A program made the translations under genes and the position numbers. Below are positions 1-7,693 of a DNA stretch of 37,298 nt, one piece after another. How positions within the stretch are numbered: position 1 is the first letter of the stretch; every line of letters starts with the position of its first letter. This stretch comes from Candidatus Woesebacteria bacterium RIFCSPHIGHO2_01_FULL_39_32 (GTDB lineage: Bacteria > Patescibacteriota > Microgenomatia > UBA8517): NCBI GenBank assembly GCA_001792345.1, contig MGGJ01000012.1:70091-107388 (forward strand), given 5' to 3'. The notes under the pieces are model-generated. The model did no database searches. It was not told where the DNA came from and saw nothing but the letters and a program-made list of their open reading frames with translations.

Positions 1-173
1 GCATATTGAAAAAAATCTGATTTTCTTCAACTGATATATGTAGGAGTATATAGTAAGTATAATTATTTGACTTCTAGAATATAATTTTTTACAGTAGAAT
101 AATTCCTATAAATATTAGATTTATACTTGCATATATTTATACAATTTGAATATTTTGCGGAAATTTAGTAAAT
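1..173. other. AT-rich intergenic region, left edge
   Basis: Very AT-rich and without an open frame that looks like a gene. It contains several TATA-like hexamers but no clear hairpin terminator. The gene to its left lies outside the window. I see nothing else in it. Confidence 0.6.
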
Positions 174-202
174 TTGAGACTTTCAAAAATACGTCATATA
201 AT
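174..202 (+). promoter_or_regulatory. Sigma70-type promoter of leuS
   Basis: TTGAGA at 174-179 and a perfect TATAAT at 197-202 are separated by exactly 17 bases. Transcription should start near 209-210, only one or two bases before the leuS ATG at 211, so the mRNA is probably leaderless. No Shine-Dalgarno sequence precedes the ATG. Confidence 0.75.
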
Positions 203-210
203 TAGCTTTA

Positions 211-2931
211 ATGAAAGGTAGTTCGTACGATCACAAGTCAGTTGAATCTAAATGGCAGAAAGAATGGGAAGATCAAAAACTTTTTAGCCAAGTTGAATTA
301 GTTTTAGCAAAAAATAAGTTTTACAATCTTTGGATGTTTCCATACCCTTCTGCAGAGGGCTTACACGCAGGGCATGCTTTTGCTTCAACGGGGAGTGACG
401 TTTATGGTCGTTATACGAGAATGAATGGTTATACGGTATTTCAACCAATTGGATATGATTCGTTTGGAATTCATTCCGAAAACTATGCAATTAAAATTGG
501 CGAGATCCCTCAAAAAATGCTGGAGCGAACCACAAAACACTATGAACAGCAGTTACGTTCTTTAGGACATGCATATGATTGGACAAGAACGGTAACGACC
601 TCCTCGCTAGACTACTACAAATGGACACAATGGTTGTTTTTGCAATTGTTTAAATCTGGTTTAGCACACAGAAAAGCCGCACTGGTAAACTGGTGTCCTT
701 CCTGTAAAACAGTACTTTCTGATGAACAAGTAATGACTCCGGCGCAAGCTGGTAAAGATCCTAAAGACGCGCAGGGAAAAATCACTAAGCCAAAAGAGGG
801 TATGTTTGTTTGTGAACGGTGCGGAACTGTTGTTGAGAAAAAAGAATTAGAGCAATGGTTTTTAAGAATAACTGATTATGCCGATAAACTCTTGGAAAAT
901 TTAGGCAAAATAGATTGGCCGGAAAAAATAAAAATTGCACAAAGAAATTGGATAGGTAAGAAAGAGGGCATAACAATATCGTATCCAATTGAAGGTAAAG
1001 GAGTAAGTCTGGATGTTTGGACAAGTCGACCAGACACCAACTTTGGAGCTACGTTTGTCGTTGTTTCTCCCGAGTATGCAAAGAAAAACTTAATAAATTT
1101 AATAGTTGAAGACACTAAGCAACAATTTGAAGAGTATATCAAAAGCTCACTTTCTAAATCAAAAGATGACAGAATTTATGAAGGAAGGAAGAAAACGGGG
1201 TGTTTTACAGGTCTTTTCGCGATAAATCAACTTAATAATTACAAGATGCCTGTTTGGGTTGCTGATTTTGTGTTAGCAGATGTTGGAACTGGGGCCGTTG
1301 TTGGGGTTCCTGGACACGATAAGCGAGATTTTGAATTTGCCAAAGAATTTGGTTTGGAAATAAAAAGGGTTGTTGTCGGTTCCGACAAAGACGAATCGCG
1401 AATAACAAGAATTGAGCAAGCGCAGGAAGAAGAAGGAAAAATGATTAATTCTGAATTTCTGGATGGTTTAGATATACATAAAGCGACGAAAAAAATGATG
1501 GATTATCTAGAGAAAAAAAATTGGGGAAAAAGGAGTAAAAACTATCATCTTAGGGACTGGTTAATAAGTAGACAACGTTACTGGGGTGCACCCATCCCCA
1601 TGATATATTGTCAAAACTGCGCAAAAGATGGCAAATCTTGGTTTAGTTCTGAGGAAGCTAGAAATTTCCCTAAAATTGGAAATTGGAAATTGAGAATTGG
1701 AAATTCCGACTGGAAGTCGGGCGGTTGGTGGCCTGAAGAAGTTTTGCCTGTAGAGCTTCCTGAGATAAAGGATTATAAGCCCGAGGGAACTGGAAAGGGG
1801 CCTTTGGCCAACCACCCTGAATTTTACAAAGTAAAATGCCCTGAATGTGGTTCGGAAGCTATAAGGGAAACAGATGTAATGGATACTTTTGTTGATTCTT
1901 CATGGTACTTTTTAAGGTACCCTTCTGTAAAATCCAAAAGTAACACTTCGATGCCTTTTGATACGTATATAACGAAGAAATGGTTACCGGTTGATCTTTA
2001 TTTTGGAGGAGCAGAACATTCAGTTCTTCATTTAATGTACGCAAGATTTGTAACAATGGTGCTAAATGACCTCAAGTACCTAGACTTCGAAGAACCTTTT
2101 CCTAAATTTTTCGCTCACGGATTAATGATCAAAGACGGAGCAAAAATGAGTAAATCTAGAGGAAATGTGGTAAACCCCGATGAATACATCGAGAAATATG
2201 GTGCAGATACATTAAGGTTGTATCTGATGTTTATGGGGCCAATGGATGGTTATCCTGACTTTAGGGATACTGGAATCGAGGGGATGAGGAGATTTATCGA
2301 TCGAGTTTGGGATCTTTTTGTTAATCATAAAGATAATATTGTAGTGGAGGGAAAAGATGCAAAAGTTATACTTATCAAAATGCATCAAACTATAAAGAAA
2401 GTAAGCGCAGATATACAAAATTTTCGTTACAACACAGCTATTGCATCGATTATGGAATATGTTAATCTACTGCGAGATAAAGCCCAGTTGTCAGTTGTCG
2501 GTAATCAGTTATCAGACAATTCAAAAACAGAAAAACTACAATCCGATGACCGAAAACCGAAAACCGATATCCGAATTCGTTGTGCCGAGTGGGACGAGGC
2601 TTTAAAAACCTTGGTATTGCTTTTAAATCCATTTACACCACATCTATCGGAGGAGGTTTGGAATTCTTTTTTGAAGCAAAAGTCGGCTATCCAGACCCAA
2701 CCTTGGCCGAAGTTTGACGAAAATTTGACTATTGAGAAAGAAGTTACCATTCCAATTCAAGTCAACGGGAGACTTAGGGCAACTATAACTTTAGCTTCGG
2801 ACGAAGCTAAAAATAAAGACATAGTTTCCAAAAAGGCAAGGAATCTTAAAAATGTTTTGAAATCGTTAGAAGGTAAAAATATTAAAGAAACGATATTCGT
2901 CCCCAGCAGACTTATTAATTTTGTGGTCTGA
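211..2931 (+). CDS. leuS: Leucyl-tRNA synthetase
   Basis: Class I aminoacyl-tRNA synthetase that charges tRNA-Leu in the cytoplasm. The HIGH-type motif is HAGH at residues 52-55, and KMSKS lies near residue 646 within GAKMSKSRGN. Cys pairs (WCPSC near 162, CERCG near 202) suggest a zinc module, followed by the editing domain with GTGAVVGVPGHDKRD. The length of 906 aa is slightly above a typical bacterial LeuRS (about 800-880). The extra length is explained by insertions made of 7-bp tandem repeats (1675-1702, 2485-2519, 2543-2577), which code for low-complexity loops near residues 489-498 and 759-790. A short palindrome at 1706-1720 follows the first array. The start is fixed by the promoter whose TATAAT ends eight bases upstream. 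It is followed by comEA after 55 bases. Confidence 0.97.
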   Translation: MKGSSYDHKSVESKWQKEWEDQKLFSQVELVLAKNKFYNLWMFPYPSAEGLHAGHAFASTGSDVYGRYTRMNGYTVFQPIGYDSFGIHSENYAIKIGEIPQKMLERTTKHYEQQLRSLGHAYDWTRTVTTSSLDYYKWTQWLFLQLFKSGLAHRKAALVNWCPSCKTVLSDEQVMTPAQAGKDPKDAQGKITKPKEGMFVCERCGTVVEKKELEQWFLRITDYADKLLENLGKIDWPEKIKIAQRNWIGKKEGITISYPIEGKGVSLDVWTSRPDTNFGATFVVVSPEYAKKNLINLIVEDTKQQFEEYIKSSLSKSKDDRIYEGRKKTGCFTGLFAINQLNNYKMPVWVADFVLADVGTGAVVGVPGHDKRDFEFAKEFGLEIKRVVVGSDKDESRITRIEQAQEEEGKMINSEFLDGLDIHKATKKMMDYLEKKNWGKRSKNYHLRDWLISRQRYWGAPIPMIYCQNCAKDGKSWFSSEEARNFPKIGNWKLRIGNSDWKSGGWWPEEVLPVELPEIKDYKPEGTGKGPLANHPEFYKVKCPECGSEAIRETDVMDTFVDSSWYFLRYPSVKSKSNTSMPFDTYITKKWLPVDLYFGGAEHSVLHLMYARFVTMVLNDLKYLDFEEPFPKFFAHGLMIKDGAKMSKSRGNVVNPDEYIEKYGADTLRLYLMFMGPMDGYPDFRDTGIEGMRRFIDRVWDLFVNHKDNIVVEGKDAKVILIKMHQTIKKVSADIQNFRYNTAIASIMEYVNLLRDKAQLSVVGNQLSDNSKTEKLQSDDRKPKTDIRIRCAEWDEALKTLVLLLNPFTPHLSEEVWNSFLKQKSAIQTQPWPKFDENLTIEKEVTIPIQVNGRLRATITLASDEAKNKDIVSKKARNLKNVLKSLEGKNIKETIFVPSRLINFVV
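1675..1702 (+). repeat. Heptamer tandem repeat inside leuS (ATTGGAA x4)
   Basis: Four consecutive 7-base units begin at 1675, 1682, 1689 and 1696. Units 1, 2 and 4 are ATTGGAA and unit 3 is ATTGAGA. It codes for a low-complexity stretch (around IGNWKLRIGN) in a LeuRS surface insertion. The palindrome at 1706-1720 follows after three bases. Confidence 0.85.
1706..1720. repeat. Palindrome with CCGAC/GTCGG core inside leuS
   Basis: CCGACT (1706-1711) and AGTCGG (1715-1720) form an inverted repeat around three bases. The same CCGAC...GTCGG core recurs at 6323-6340 and 23217-23236. Here it is read as protein (SDWKSG) in the LeuRS insertion. Confidence 0.65.
2485..2519 (+). repeat. Heptamer tandem repeat inside leuS (CAGTTGT family)
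   Basis: Five 7-base units begin at 2485, 2492, 2499, 2506 and 2513: CAGTTGT, CAGTTGT, CGGTAAT, CAGTTAT and a diverged CAGACAA. They code for the start of a polar linker in the C-terminal anticodon-binding part of LeuRS. Confidence 0.8.
2543..2577 (+). repeat. Heptamer tandem repeat inside leuS (CCGAAAA family)
   Basis: Five 7-base units begin at 2543, 2550, 2557, 2564 and 2571: CCGATGA, CCGAAAA, CCGAAAA, CCGATAT, CCGAATT. The period is exactly 7, so the array is translated in all three phases and gives a charged linker (DDRKPKTDIRIR). Confidence 0.85.
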
Positions 2932-2986
2932 GACACTCTAAACCTTCTTGTTTTAGGAGCAATTACAGGACTATTATCAAATTATC

Positions 2987-3667
2987 ATGTCTGAATTTGG
3001 GTTTCAGTCCGAAGAAACTGAAAAACTATCACCTTTCAATTTTGAGGAATTCCTTTCCACTCATCGAAATTCATTGACGCTTTTTCTCTTGGGGATATTA
3101 CTCATCGGCGGAGGAATTCTTTTTATGAAAGGGGGTATGTTTGGTGGTACTTCAAAGATAGAAGTTTTAGAAGAGGCTATGGAGGGTCAGAATACAGATT
3201 CAGAGATTGTGGTTGAAGTTTCAGGGGCAGTTGAAAAAGGGGGTGTTTATAAGCTTCCGGGTGGGTCAAGAGTAGAGGATGCATTAATTGTTGCCGGCGG
3301 AATTTCGGGAGATGCCGATAGGGATTGGATGAATAAAATGGTTAATAGGGCCGCAAAACTTATCGATGGACAAAAAATATTTATTCCAAAAATTGGTGAG
3401 AGTAGTCAGCAAACGTTGGGGTCGACTGCTAAAAATGATGGGGATAGCAAAGTATATCAAGGGAGTCCGCCAGATGGCGGAGCGGAGTTAGTTAATATCA
3501 ATACAGCAAGCCTTAATGAGCTGGATGAACTACCAGGAATTGGTCCTGTTTATGGGCAGAGTATCATTGATCACAGACCTTACTCAGATATCAGAGAGCT
3601 TCTTTCCAAAGGCGCTTTGAAGGACAATGTTTATGAAAAGATTAAAGATCTGGTAACAGTGTATTAA
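2987..3667 (+). CDS. comEA: ComEA-like DNA uptake protein (SLBB plus helix-hairpin-helix)
   Basis: Membrane-anchored DNA receptor of the natural transformation machinery. One transmembrane segment spans about residues 31-50 (LTLFLLGILLIGGGILFM), with the rest outside. An SLBB domain follows at about 76-137 (VVEVSGAVEKGGVYKLPGG), then a linker. A ComEA-type helix-hairpin-helix domain closes the protein from about residue 168 (VNINTASLNELDELPGIGP). Its domain order matches ComEA of Gram-positive bacteria. The comEC membrane part starts seven bases downstream, so the two are almost certainly co-transcribed. The internal stretch at about 140-163 is low complexity. Confidence 0.93.
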   Translation: MSEFGFQSEETEKLSPFNFEEFLSTHRNSLTLFLLGILLIGGGILFMKGGMFGGTSKIEVLEEAMEGQNTDSEIVVEVSGAVEKGGVYKLPGGSRVEDALIVAGGISGDADRDWMNKMVNRAAKLIDGQKIFIPKIGESSQQTLGSTAKNDGDSKVYQGSPPDGGAELVNINTASLNELDELPGIGPVYGQSIIDHRPYSDIRELLSKGALKDNVYEKIKDLVTVY

Positions 3668-3674
3668 TCATTTT

Positions 3675-4766
3675 ATGAAGCGTTATCTTCTTTGGTTGCC
3701 CACATTAATTTTACTAATTGTAAGAATTGTCTATTTTTATCAAAACCAACCTTCATACCCTTACGGGACAATAATTAGAATAAACGATCGAGTTACTTCC
3801 GAGCCGATCCGTTACACCAACTCGCAATACATAAAGCTTCAAGGTTTCAAAATTTACTTGCCACTTTATCCCGAAGTTTATTATGGAGATGAGGTTATTG
3901 TGGAGGGCAAAGTCGAAGATGACGAGCTAAAAAATCCAAAATTGGTTGAAGTCAAAGAATCAAAAAGTGTTTTATATTCATTTCGAAAACGGTTAATTGA
4001 ATTCTACCAAAGAAACCTACCTCAACCTCACTCGTCATTAATAGCCGGGGTAACTATTGGTTCAAAAGCTTCTATTCCCAAAGACTTCTGGGAAGCTTTG
4101 AAGAGAACCGGAACCGCTCACGTTGTAGTCGCATCGGGAATGAATGTGACTTTAGTTTCTCAATTCTTAATTTCTTTTTTAGCCTTAATGCTTCAGAGAG
4201 GAAAAGCAATTCCTTTGGCTTTAATAGGAGTTTGGAGCTACGCAATTTTATCTGGATTTGATGCTCCAATAATCCGCGCTTCGATAATGGGATCTTTGGT
4301 TTTTATCGCTCAAGAGCTTGGCAGACTCAATTTTTCTATAAGAACACTGTTACTCACTGCTTTTGCAATGCTTTTTATTAAACCTGATTGGCTTGCCGAT
4401 GTGGGATTTCAGTTATCTTTTGCTGCAACGTTATCTTTAATATTATTTGAACCAAAAGTCGACAAATTCTTTCGAAAAACCTTGCCTACCGGTAGGCAAG
4501 TTCCTGATCTCATTCGCAAAGATTTTTCAACTAGTTTAGCTGCCCAGGTGGGGGTGGTACCCATTCTTTATTTTAGCTTTGGGCAATTTAACATTTTATC
4601 TCCGATTATCAATACTCTTATTCTTTGGACAATTGTACCGATGACCATGATTTCAATGTTGGGAGGACTAATTGGACTTATTTTTGAACCCATCGGTACA
4701 GTTATACTTTGGCTGACTTACCCTTTGACAAGCTGGTTTGTATGGACAGTCCAAATTTTTAATTAA
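3675..4766 (+). CDS. comEC: ComEC/Rec2 competence membrane domain protein
   Basis: Inner-membrane channel part of the DNA uptake apparatus. After an N-terminal transmembrane segment and a small beta domain (about residues 26-100, DUF4131-like), the Competence domain begins with RNLPQPHSSLIAGVTIG and the signature GTAHVVVASGMNVTL. It continues with several hydrophobic helices, including GFDAPIIRASIMGSL. At 363 aa it covers only the first half of a classical ComEC. The metallo-beta-lactamase half is a separate gene 19 bases downstream in another reading frame. A perfect 20-bp palindrome at 4481-4500 is translated as LPTGRQV within a loop and looks like an insertion. Confidence 0.92.
   Translation: MKRYLLWLPTLILLIVRIVYFYQNQPSYPYGTIIRINDRVTSEPIRYTNSQYIKLQGFKIYLPLYPEVYYGDEVIVEGKVEDDELKNPKLVEVKESKSVLYSFRKRLIEFYQRNLPQPHSSLIAGVTIGSKASIPKDFWEALKRTGTAHVVVASGMNVTLVSQFLISFLALMLQRGKAIPLALIGVWSYAILSGFDAPIIRASIMGSLVFIAQELGRLNFSIRTLLLTAFAMLFIKPDWLADVGFQLSFAATLSLILFEPKVDKFFRKTLPTGRQVPDLIRKDFSTSLAAQVGVVPILYFSFGQFNILSPIINTLILWTIVPMTMISMLGGLIGLIFEPIGTVILWLTYPLTSWFVWTVQIFN
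4481..4500. repeat. Perfect 20-bp palindrome inserted in comEC
   Basis: CTTGCCTACCGGTAGGCAAG reads the same on both strands. It is in frame and adds LPTGRQ to a loop between two membrane helices. A near-identical element (core GCCTGCCGGCAGGC) lies in the kinase gene at 19968-19985. I recall such in-frame palindromes from other CPR proteins, but this was not checked. Confidence 0.8.
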
Positions 4767-4785
4767 GAATTAGAATTTAAAAATT

Positions 4786-5691
4786 ATGCCGGGGCGTTAT
4801 AAATACCTATTTATCTTTTTACTTCTTATAACAGCTTTAGTTTGGATAACGGTTCTTACATATCCTAAGCAAAATCTCCGCCTCATCGCCTGTGATGTTG
4901 GACAAGGGGATTCTATCTTGGCAATTTACGGAAAAACCCAAATTTTAATTGACGGCGGACCGGATAAAAGCATCCTGGACTGTCTTTCTCAATATTTACC
5001 CTTCTGGGATAGAGAGCTGGAGGTAGTAGTTAATACTCACCCTCAAAAAGATCACTATATGGGACTAATTGAAGTCTTTAAGACTTATGGGGTTGATAGT
5101 TTTGTCGCTACACCGCTTGATTCTAGCAGTAAAGAGTACGGAGTGCTAAAAGAATTGGTGGGGAGTAAGGGGATAAGGGTCATTAACCCCCAAAGCGGTC
5201 AAAGATTGAGGATTGGTTTGATATATTTAGACATACTTCATCCGTCACAAGAATTCTTAGCAACAAATTTGCCTAGATTTTCTGAAGGTAGTAGAGAAAA
5301 TGTTTTGGGCGGTTACACTTCCAAAAAGGATCCTAATGATTTCTCGGTGGTCACGATTTTACGATTCGGTGAATTCGATGCACTACTAACAGGAGACATT
5401 AGTCAGGAAATTTCAGATGTAATAGCCGAACAGCTTATGGTGAGCGCTAGTCGAACCATTGACTATCTCAAAGTGCCTCATCATGGTTCCAAAAATGGAT
5501 TAACCCAAAAACTATTAGACGCATCAAATCCTGAAGTTGCGGTAATTTCTTCCCGCAAAAATAACTCCTACGGACATCCACATGAGGAGACACTCAAGTT
5601 ACTAAGAGATAAAGGTACTAAGTTACTAAGGACTGATGAGATGGGTGATGTTGGTGTCGAAAGTGATGGGAAGAAAGTTTGGGTTAAGTAA
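4786..5691 (+). CDS. ComEC-type metallo-beta-lactamase domain protein
   Basis: The C-terminal part of ComEC as a separate gene. An N-terminal membrane helix (about residues 6-25) is followed by the beta-lactamase fold: ACDVGQGDSILAIYG, LIDGG, VNTHPQKDHYMGL, ALLTGDIS and VPHHGSKNGLT, ending with a GHPHEETL motif. In ComEC this domain is thought to process or guide incoming DNA outside the membrane. The metal motif is normally HxDxDH in ComEC proteins (HxHxDH in the wider family); here it reads HPQKDH, so the second ligand position is Gln. The start ATG at 4786 follows the upstream stop by 19 bases. The frame differs from the upstream gene, so this may be a stable gene split or the result of an old frameshift. 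Confidence 0.88.
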   Translation: MPGRYKYLFIFLLLITALVWITVLTYPKQNLRLIACDVGQGDSILAIYGKTQILIDGGPDKSILDCLSQYLPFWDRELEVVVNTHPQKDHYMGLIEVFKTYGVDSFVATPLDSSSKEYGVLKELVGSKGIRVINPQSGQRLRIGLIYLDILHPSQEFLATNLPRFSEGSRENVLGGYTSKKDPNDFSVVTILRFGEFDALLTGDISQEISDVIAEQLMVSASRTIDYLKVPHHGSKNGLTQKLLDASNPEVAVISSRKNNSYGHPHEETLKLLRDKGTKLLRTDEMGDVGVESDGKKVWVK

Positions 5692-5706
5692 TAAATTAAA
5701 GAAATA

Positions 5707-5937
5707 TTAAAGTCCTTTGTCAGGAGGAAGTTCTGGGGGGACAGAAGTAGGTATTACTTGCCCAGAACTTTGAAGCCATTTAGGTTTGGGTGCATCTTTT
5801 AACCTCGAAGCTTCGGGGGTAACAACCTCTCTCTGTCCAATTGTACTGATTATTAAATCACCAGCTGGTGTTCTTTCGTCTGTCTCCTCACCGAGAATTA
5901 TTAATGCGTTGGGATCATAATCAATTTCTACGACCAT
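5707..5937 (-). CDS. Small orphan protein, 76 aa
   Basis: Not recognised. It is a soluble acidic protein with an ordered start (VVEIDYDPNALIILGEE) and a proline-rich tail (VPPELPPDKGL). There is no signal peptide or membrane helix. It is transcribed against comEC with its stop 15 bases from the comEC stop, and its start faces the structured region before the T-box. A TATTAT hexamer about 19 bases before the ATG could be its -10 box. Support is only the intact frame, the sensible amino-acid composition and the space it fills. Confidence 0.5.
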   Translation of the reverse strand: MVVEIDYDPNALIILGEETDERTPAGDLIISTIGQREVVTPEASRLKDAPKPKWLQSSGQVIPTSVPPELPPDKGL

Positions 5938-6034
5938 GTTTATTTATTTGTAGCAAATAATAGGAATAAGAAAAAGGGGAATTGTTATATTTGCTTAGAT
6001 TGAAAAGCAAATTGTGAAGTTTGTAGGTTGACAG

Positions 6035-6140
6035 ACCTGTTATGACATTTTCCAGGAGCTTTAAGCGCCTGGTTTCACTTCTAAAAGAAAATGACATATC
6101 AGGTTCGATTCATCCCCGCAATAAAGTTGCGGGGATTTCT
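6035..6140 (+). ncRNA. Candidate structured small RNA of unknown class with terminator
   Basis: Positions 6035-6052 pair with 6087-6104 in a 16-bp stem interrupted by one T-T and one A-A mismatch (ACCTG, TATG and CATTTTC against their complements). Within it, CCAGG (6052-6056) can pair with CCTGG (6068-6072). An intrinsic terminator follows at once (6112-6136). No open reading frame fits the stretch. It does not show the conserved apical loop of SRP RNA, nor any tmRNA or RNase P motif I know. The promoter is not obvious, so the 5' end is uncertain. Confidence 0.4.
6112..6140 (+). terminator. Intrinsic terminator before the T-box promoter
   Basis: ATCCCCGCAA (6112-6121) pairs perfectly with TTGCGGGGAT (6127-6136) around a five-base loop, followed by TTTCTT. 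The U-rich side is on the plus strand only, so it ends plus-strand transcription coming from the 6.0-kb region and insulates the promoter that follows. Confidence 0.75.
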
Positions 6141-6155
6141 TGAAAGTGCTATAAT
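6127..6155 (+). promoter_or_regulatory. Promoter of the T-box leader transcript
   Basis: TATAAT lies at 6150-6155 and TTGCGG at 6127-6132, spaced by 17 bases. The -35 half overlaps the 3' arm of the preceding terminator. The predicted start near 6162 places all T-box hairpins inside the transcript. Confidence 0.6.
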
Positions 6156-6161
6156 TAATTC

Positions 6162-6432
6162 ATTAAAATTTAATAAAAGCGTTTAATCGGAGTCGCGATC
6201 CGAAATTCGAGCTTACTCGAGACGCTTTCCCGCAAAATCGGGAACGGAAGTGCCCGTAATAGCACTAGAGTGTCACTGGGAAAACCAAGCACTTGAATAA
6301 TGAGAATTATTCTTTCTGGTTGTCCCGACATTTGTCGGGATTTTTAGTGGAAAAGAATAATTAAAGAAGGGTGGTACCGCTCGGAAGAGCCCCTTTAGTC
6401 CTGAATTAATTTCAGGATTGAAGGGGTTTTTT
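6162..6432 (+). promoter_or_regulatory. T-box riboswitch leader (antiterminator and terminator)
   Basis: The T-box signature AAGGGTGGTACCGC occupies 6367-6380. AAGGG (6367-6371) can pair with CCCCTT (6390-6395) as antiterminator, or the latter can join a strong terminator: 6390-6405 with 6410-6426, followed by six T residues. TGGT in the bulge would pair with an ACCA tRNA end, meaning a tRNA with A at position 73. Upstream hairpins include 6176-6182/6222-6228 enclosing two small hairpins (6187-6203, 6207-6220), 6227-6232/6239-6244, a 7-bp stem with GAGA tetraloop (6295-6312), and the palindrome 6323-6340 followed by five T. I could not identify a canonical stem I or the specifier codon. argS downstream makes Arg a candidate, but this is a guess. 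Confidence 0.8.
6323..6340. repeat. Palindrome with CCGAC/GTCGG core inside the T-box leader
   Basis: TCCCGACA (6323-6330) and TGTCGGGA (6333-6340) form a perfect inverted repeat around two bases, followed by TTTTT. It belongs to the same family as 1706-1720 and 23217-23236. As RNA it would act as a terminator-like hairpin between the tetraloop hairpin and the T-box. Confidence 0.7.
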
Positions 6433-6445
6433 GTTGGAGAAAATT

Positions 6446-7693
6446 ATGGAAAGAATTGGTAACACTGACCAGATTAATTTGTGTCTGGGTATTGAAACCT
6501 CTCTGAGAAAGTGGGGTGTTGGCTATGGAAAAAAAGATAGTTTATGGTTAATTACCCCTGAATATTTTCAGGTATCAAAGCGACAATTGGAACAAATGTC
6601 CTTAACTACAAGATTATTCCAAGACCTGATGTTTGGAAAAGATACAAAAGGCATCTACTTAAGAGGCGACTTTATACCTACAGTGGAAGGCGAAATGTTT
6701 CTAGCTGAGTATAATGATACCCCAGTTGGTGAGGGTGAGATTACGGCTCTTAGGTACATTTACGACAGCTTTGTCGATTTCCCCATAGGTTATAGGTGGC
6801 CATCCACCGATGCTTCGGCTGTCGTATCACAAACCTTAGACAAGCTGTATCCTAATAAAACTGTGGGAATCGTTGTTCCACCAAGAAGAACCAGCTATAT
6901 CAAAGATTACGAAATTTTAGCCAGCAATTGTCGTGCTCTTGGTGTATCTGTAAAAGTTATACATCCGAGCGAATCGAGAGATAGTTTGAAACAAGTGGGT
7001 GTTATTTACAGAACGTTTCAAAAAAATGATTTAGAGGGCTGGGAGTTAGGTAAGTATGCGCATGAGAGGGTGCTTGATGGAAAAAAGGAGATGTTTCCCG
7101 GGTTTCCTAAGACTGACTCAAAGCAAATCATGGCTGAAGTGTTTATGAAAAACGCCGTTGACTCAAGACTTAAAGGGTTGCTTCCTTGGACTTGGGAGGT
7201 TAATCCCGAAAACCCACCGATCTTTGAAGGGGTTAAAGTTAGTTGGGAGAAAGTGCTTACTGGAGATTTTCCAATACCACTAGTAGCAAAAGCAATATCA
7301 GGTAGAGAGGCGAAACAGATGTTTTTTTCCGAAGCCGATAATGACTTTTTAAAAAGGTCAGCGAGAGAGGCTTGGATTTTAAGACTAAAAAATATTTTGG
7401 AAAATTACCAGTCGGGAGAGAAATGGATAATGCAAGAAGATTTAACTAAAAAAGTTAAAAAATATAGCTTTCCTTATCTATCGCAAGAGGTTAGGCATCA
7501 TTTTACCGGTAATGTGATTAACCCCACTCATATGGCTGTTAAGCAAAATTTGGGTGCTAGAATCTGTTTTACTTGGGTTGGTTCACATTGGTATGATTCC
7601 CAAGTAGCGGAAATTGATGTGTCATTATTGGATAACAGAATAGTGCATACTACGAGTAATAGTATTCATGTACCTGCGGTTGTTGAGATATGA
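6446..7693 (+). CDS. Unknown 415-aa protein, first gene behind the T-box
   Basis: Not recognised with confidence. It is a soluble protein without membrane helices. Its layout (long alpha/beta N-terminal part, then WIMQEDLTKK and a C-terminal half with charged and aromatic residues such as GARICFTWVGSHWYDSQVAEIDVSLLDN) weakly recalls ATP-grasp ligases, but I cannot point to a certain nucleotide-binding motif. I chose ATG 6446 instead of the earlier TTG at 6431, because the TTG lies in the terminator U-tract and ATG 6446 has a GGAG Shine-Dalgarno eight bases upstream. Its stop overlaps the next start by four bases (ATGA). Control by the T-box implies a link to amino-acid or tRNA supply. Confidence 0.75.
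   Translation: MERIGNTDQINLCLGIETSLRKWGVGYGKKDSLWLITPEYFQVSKRQLEQMSLTTRLFQDLMFGKDTKGIYLRGDFIPTVEGEMFLAEYNDTPVGEGEITALRYIYDSFVDFPIGYRWPSTDASAVVSQTLDKLYPNKTVGIVVPPRRTSYIKDYEILASNCRALGVSVKVIHPSESRDSLKQVGVIYRTFQKNDLEGWELGKYAHERVLDGKKEMFPGFPKTDSKQIMAEVFMKNAVDSRLKGLLPWTWEVNPENPPIFEGVKVSWEKVLTGDFPIPLVAKAISGREAKQMFFSEADNDFLKRSAREAWILRLKNILENYQSGEKWIMQEDLTKKVKKYSFPYLSQEVRHHFTGNVINPTHMAVKQNLGARICFTWVGSHWYDSQVAEIDVSLLDNRIVHTTSNSIHVPAVVEI

Noticed and set aside
6035-6110. tRNA because of the GGTTCGATTC segment (6102-6111)
   Set aside because: No T-stem or acceptor stem can be formed around it.
6035-6140. SRP 4.5S RNA
   Set aside because: The conserved apical GGAA loop and AGCAGCC segment are absent.
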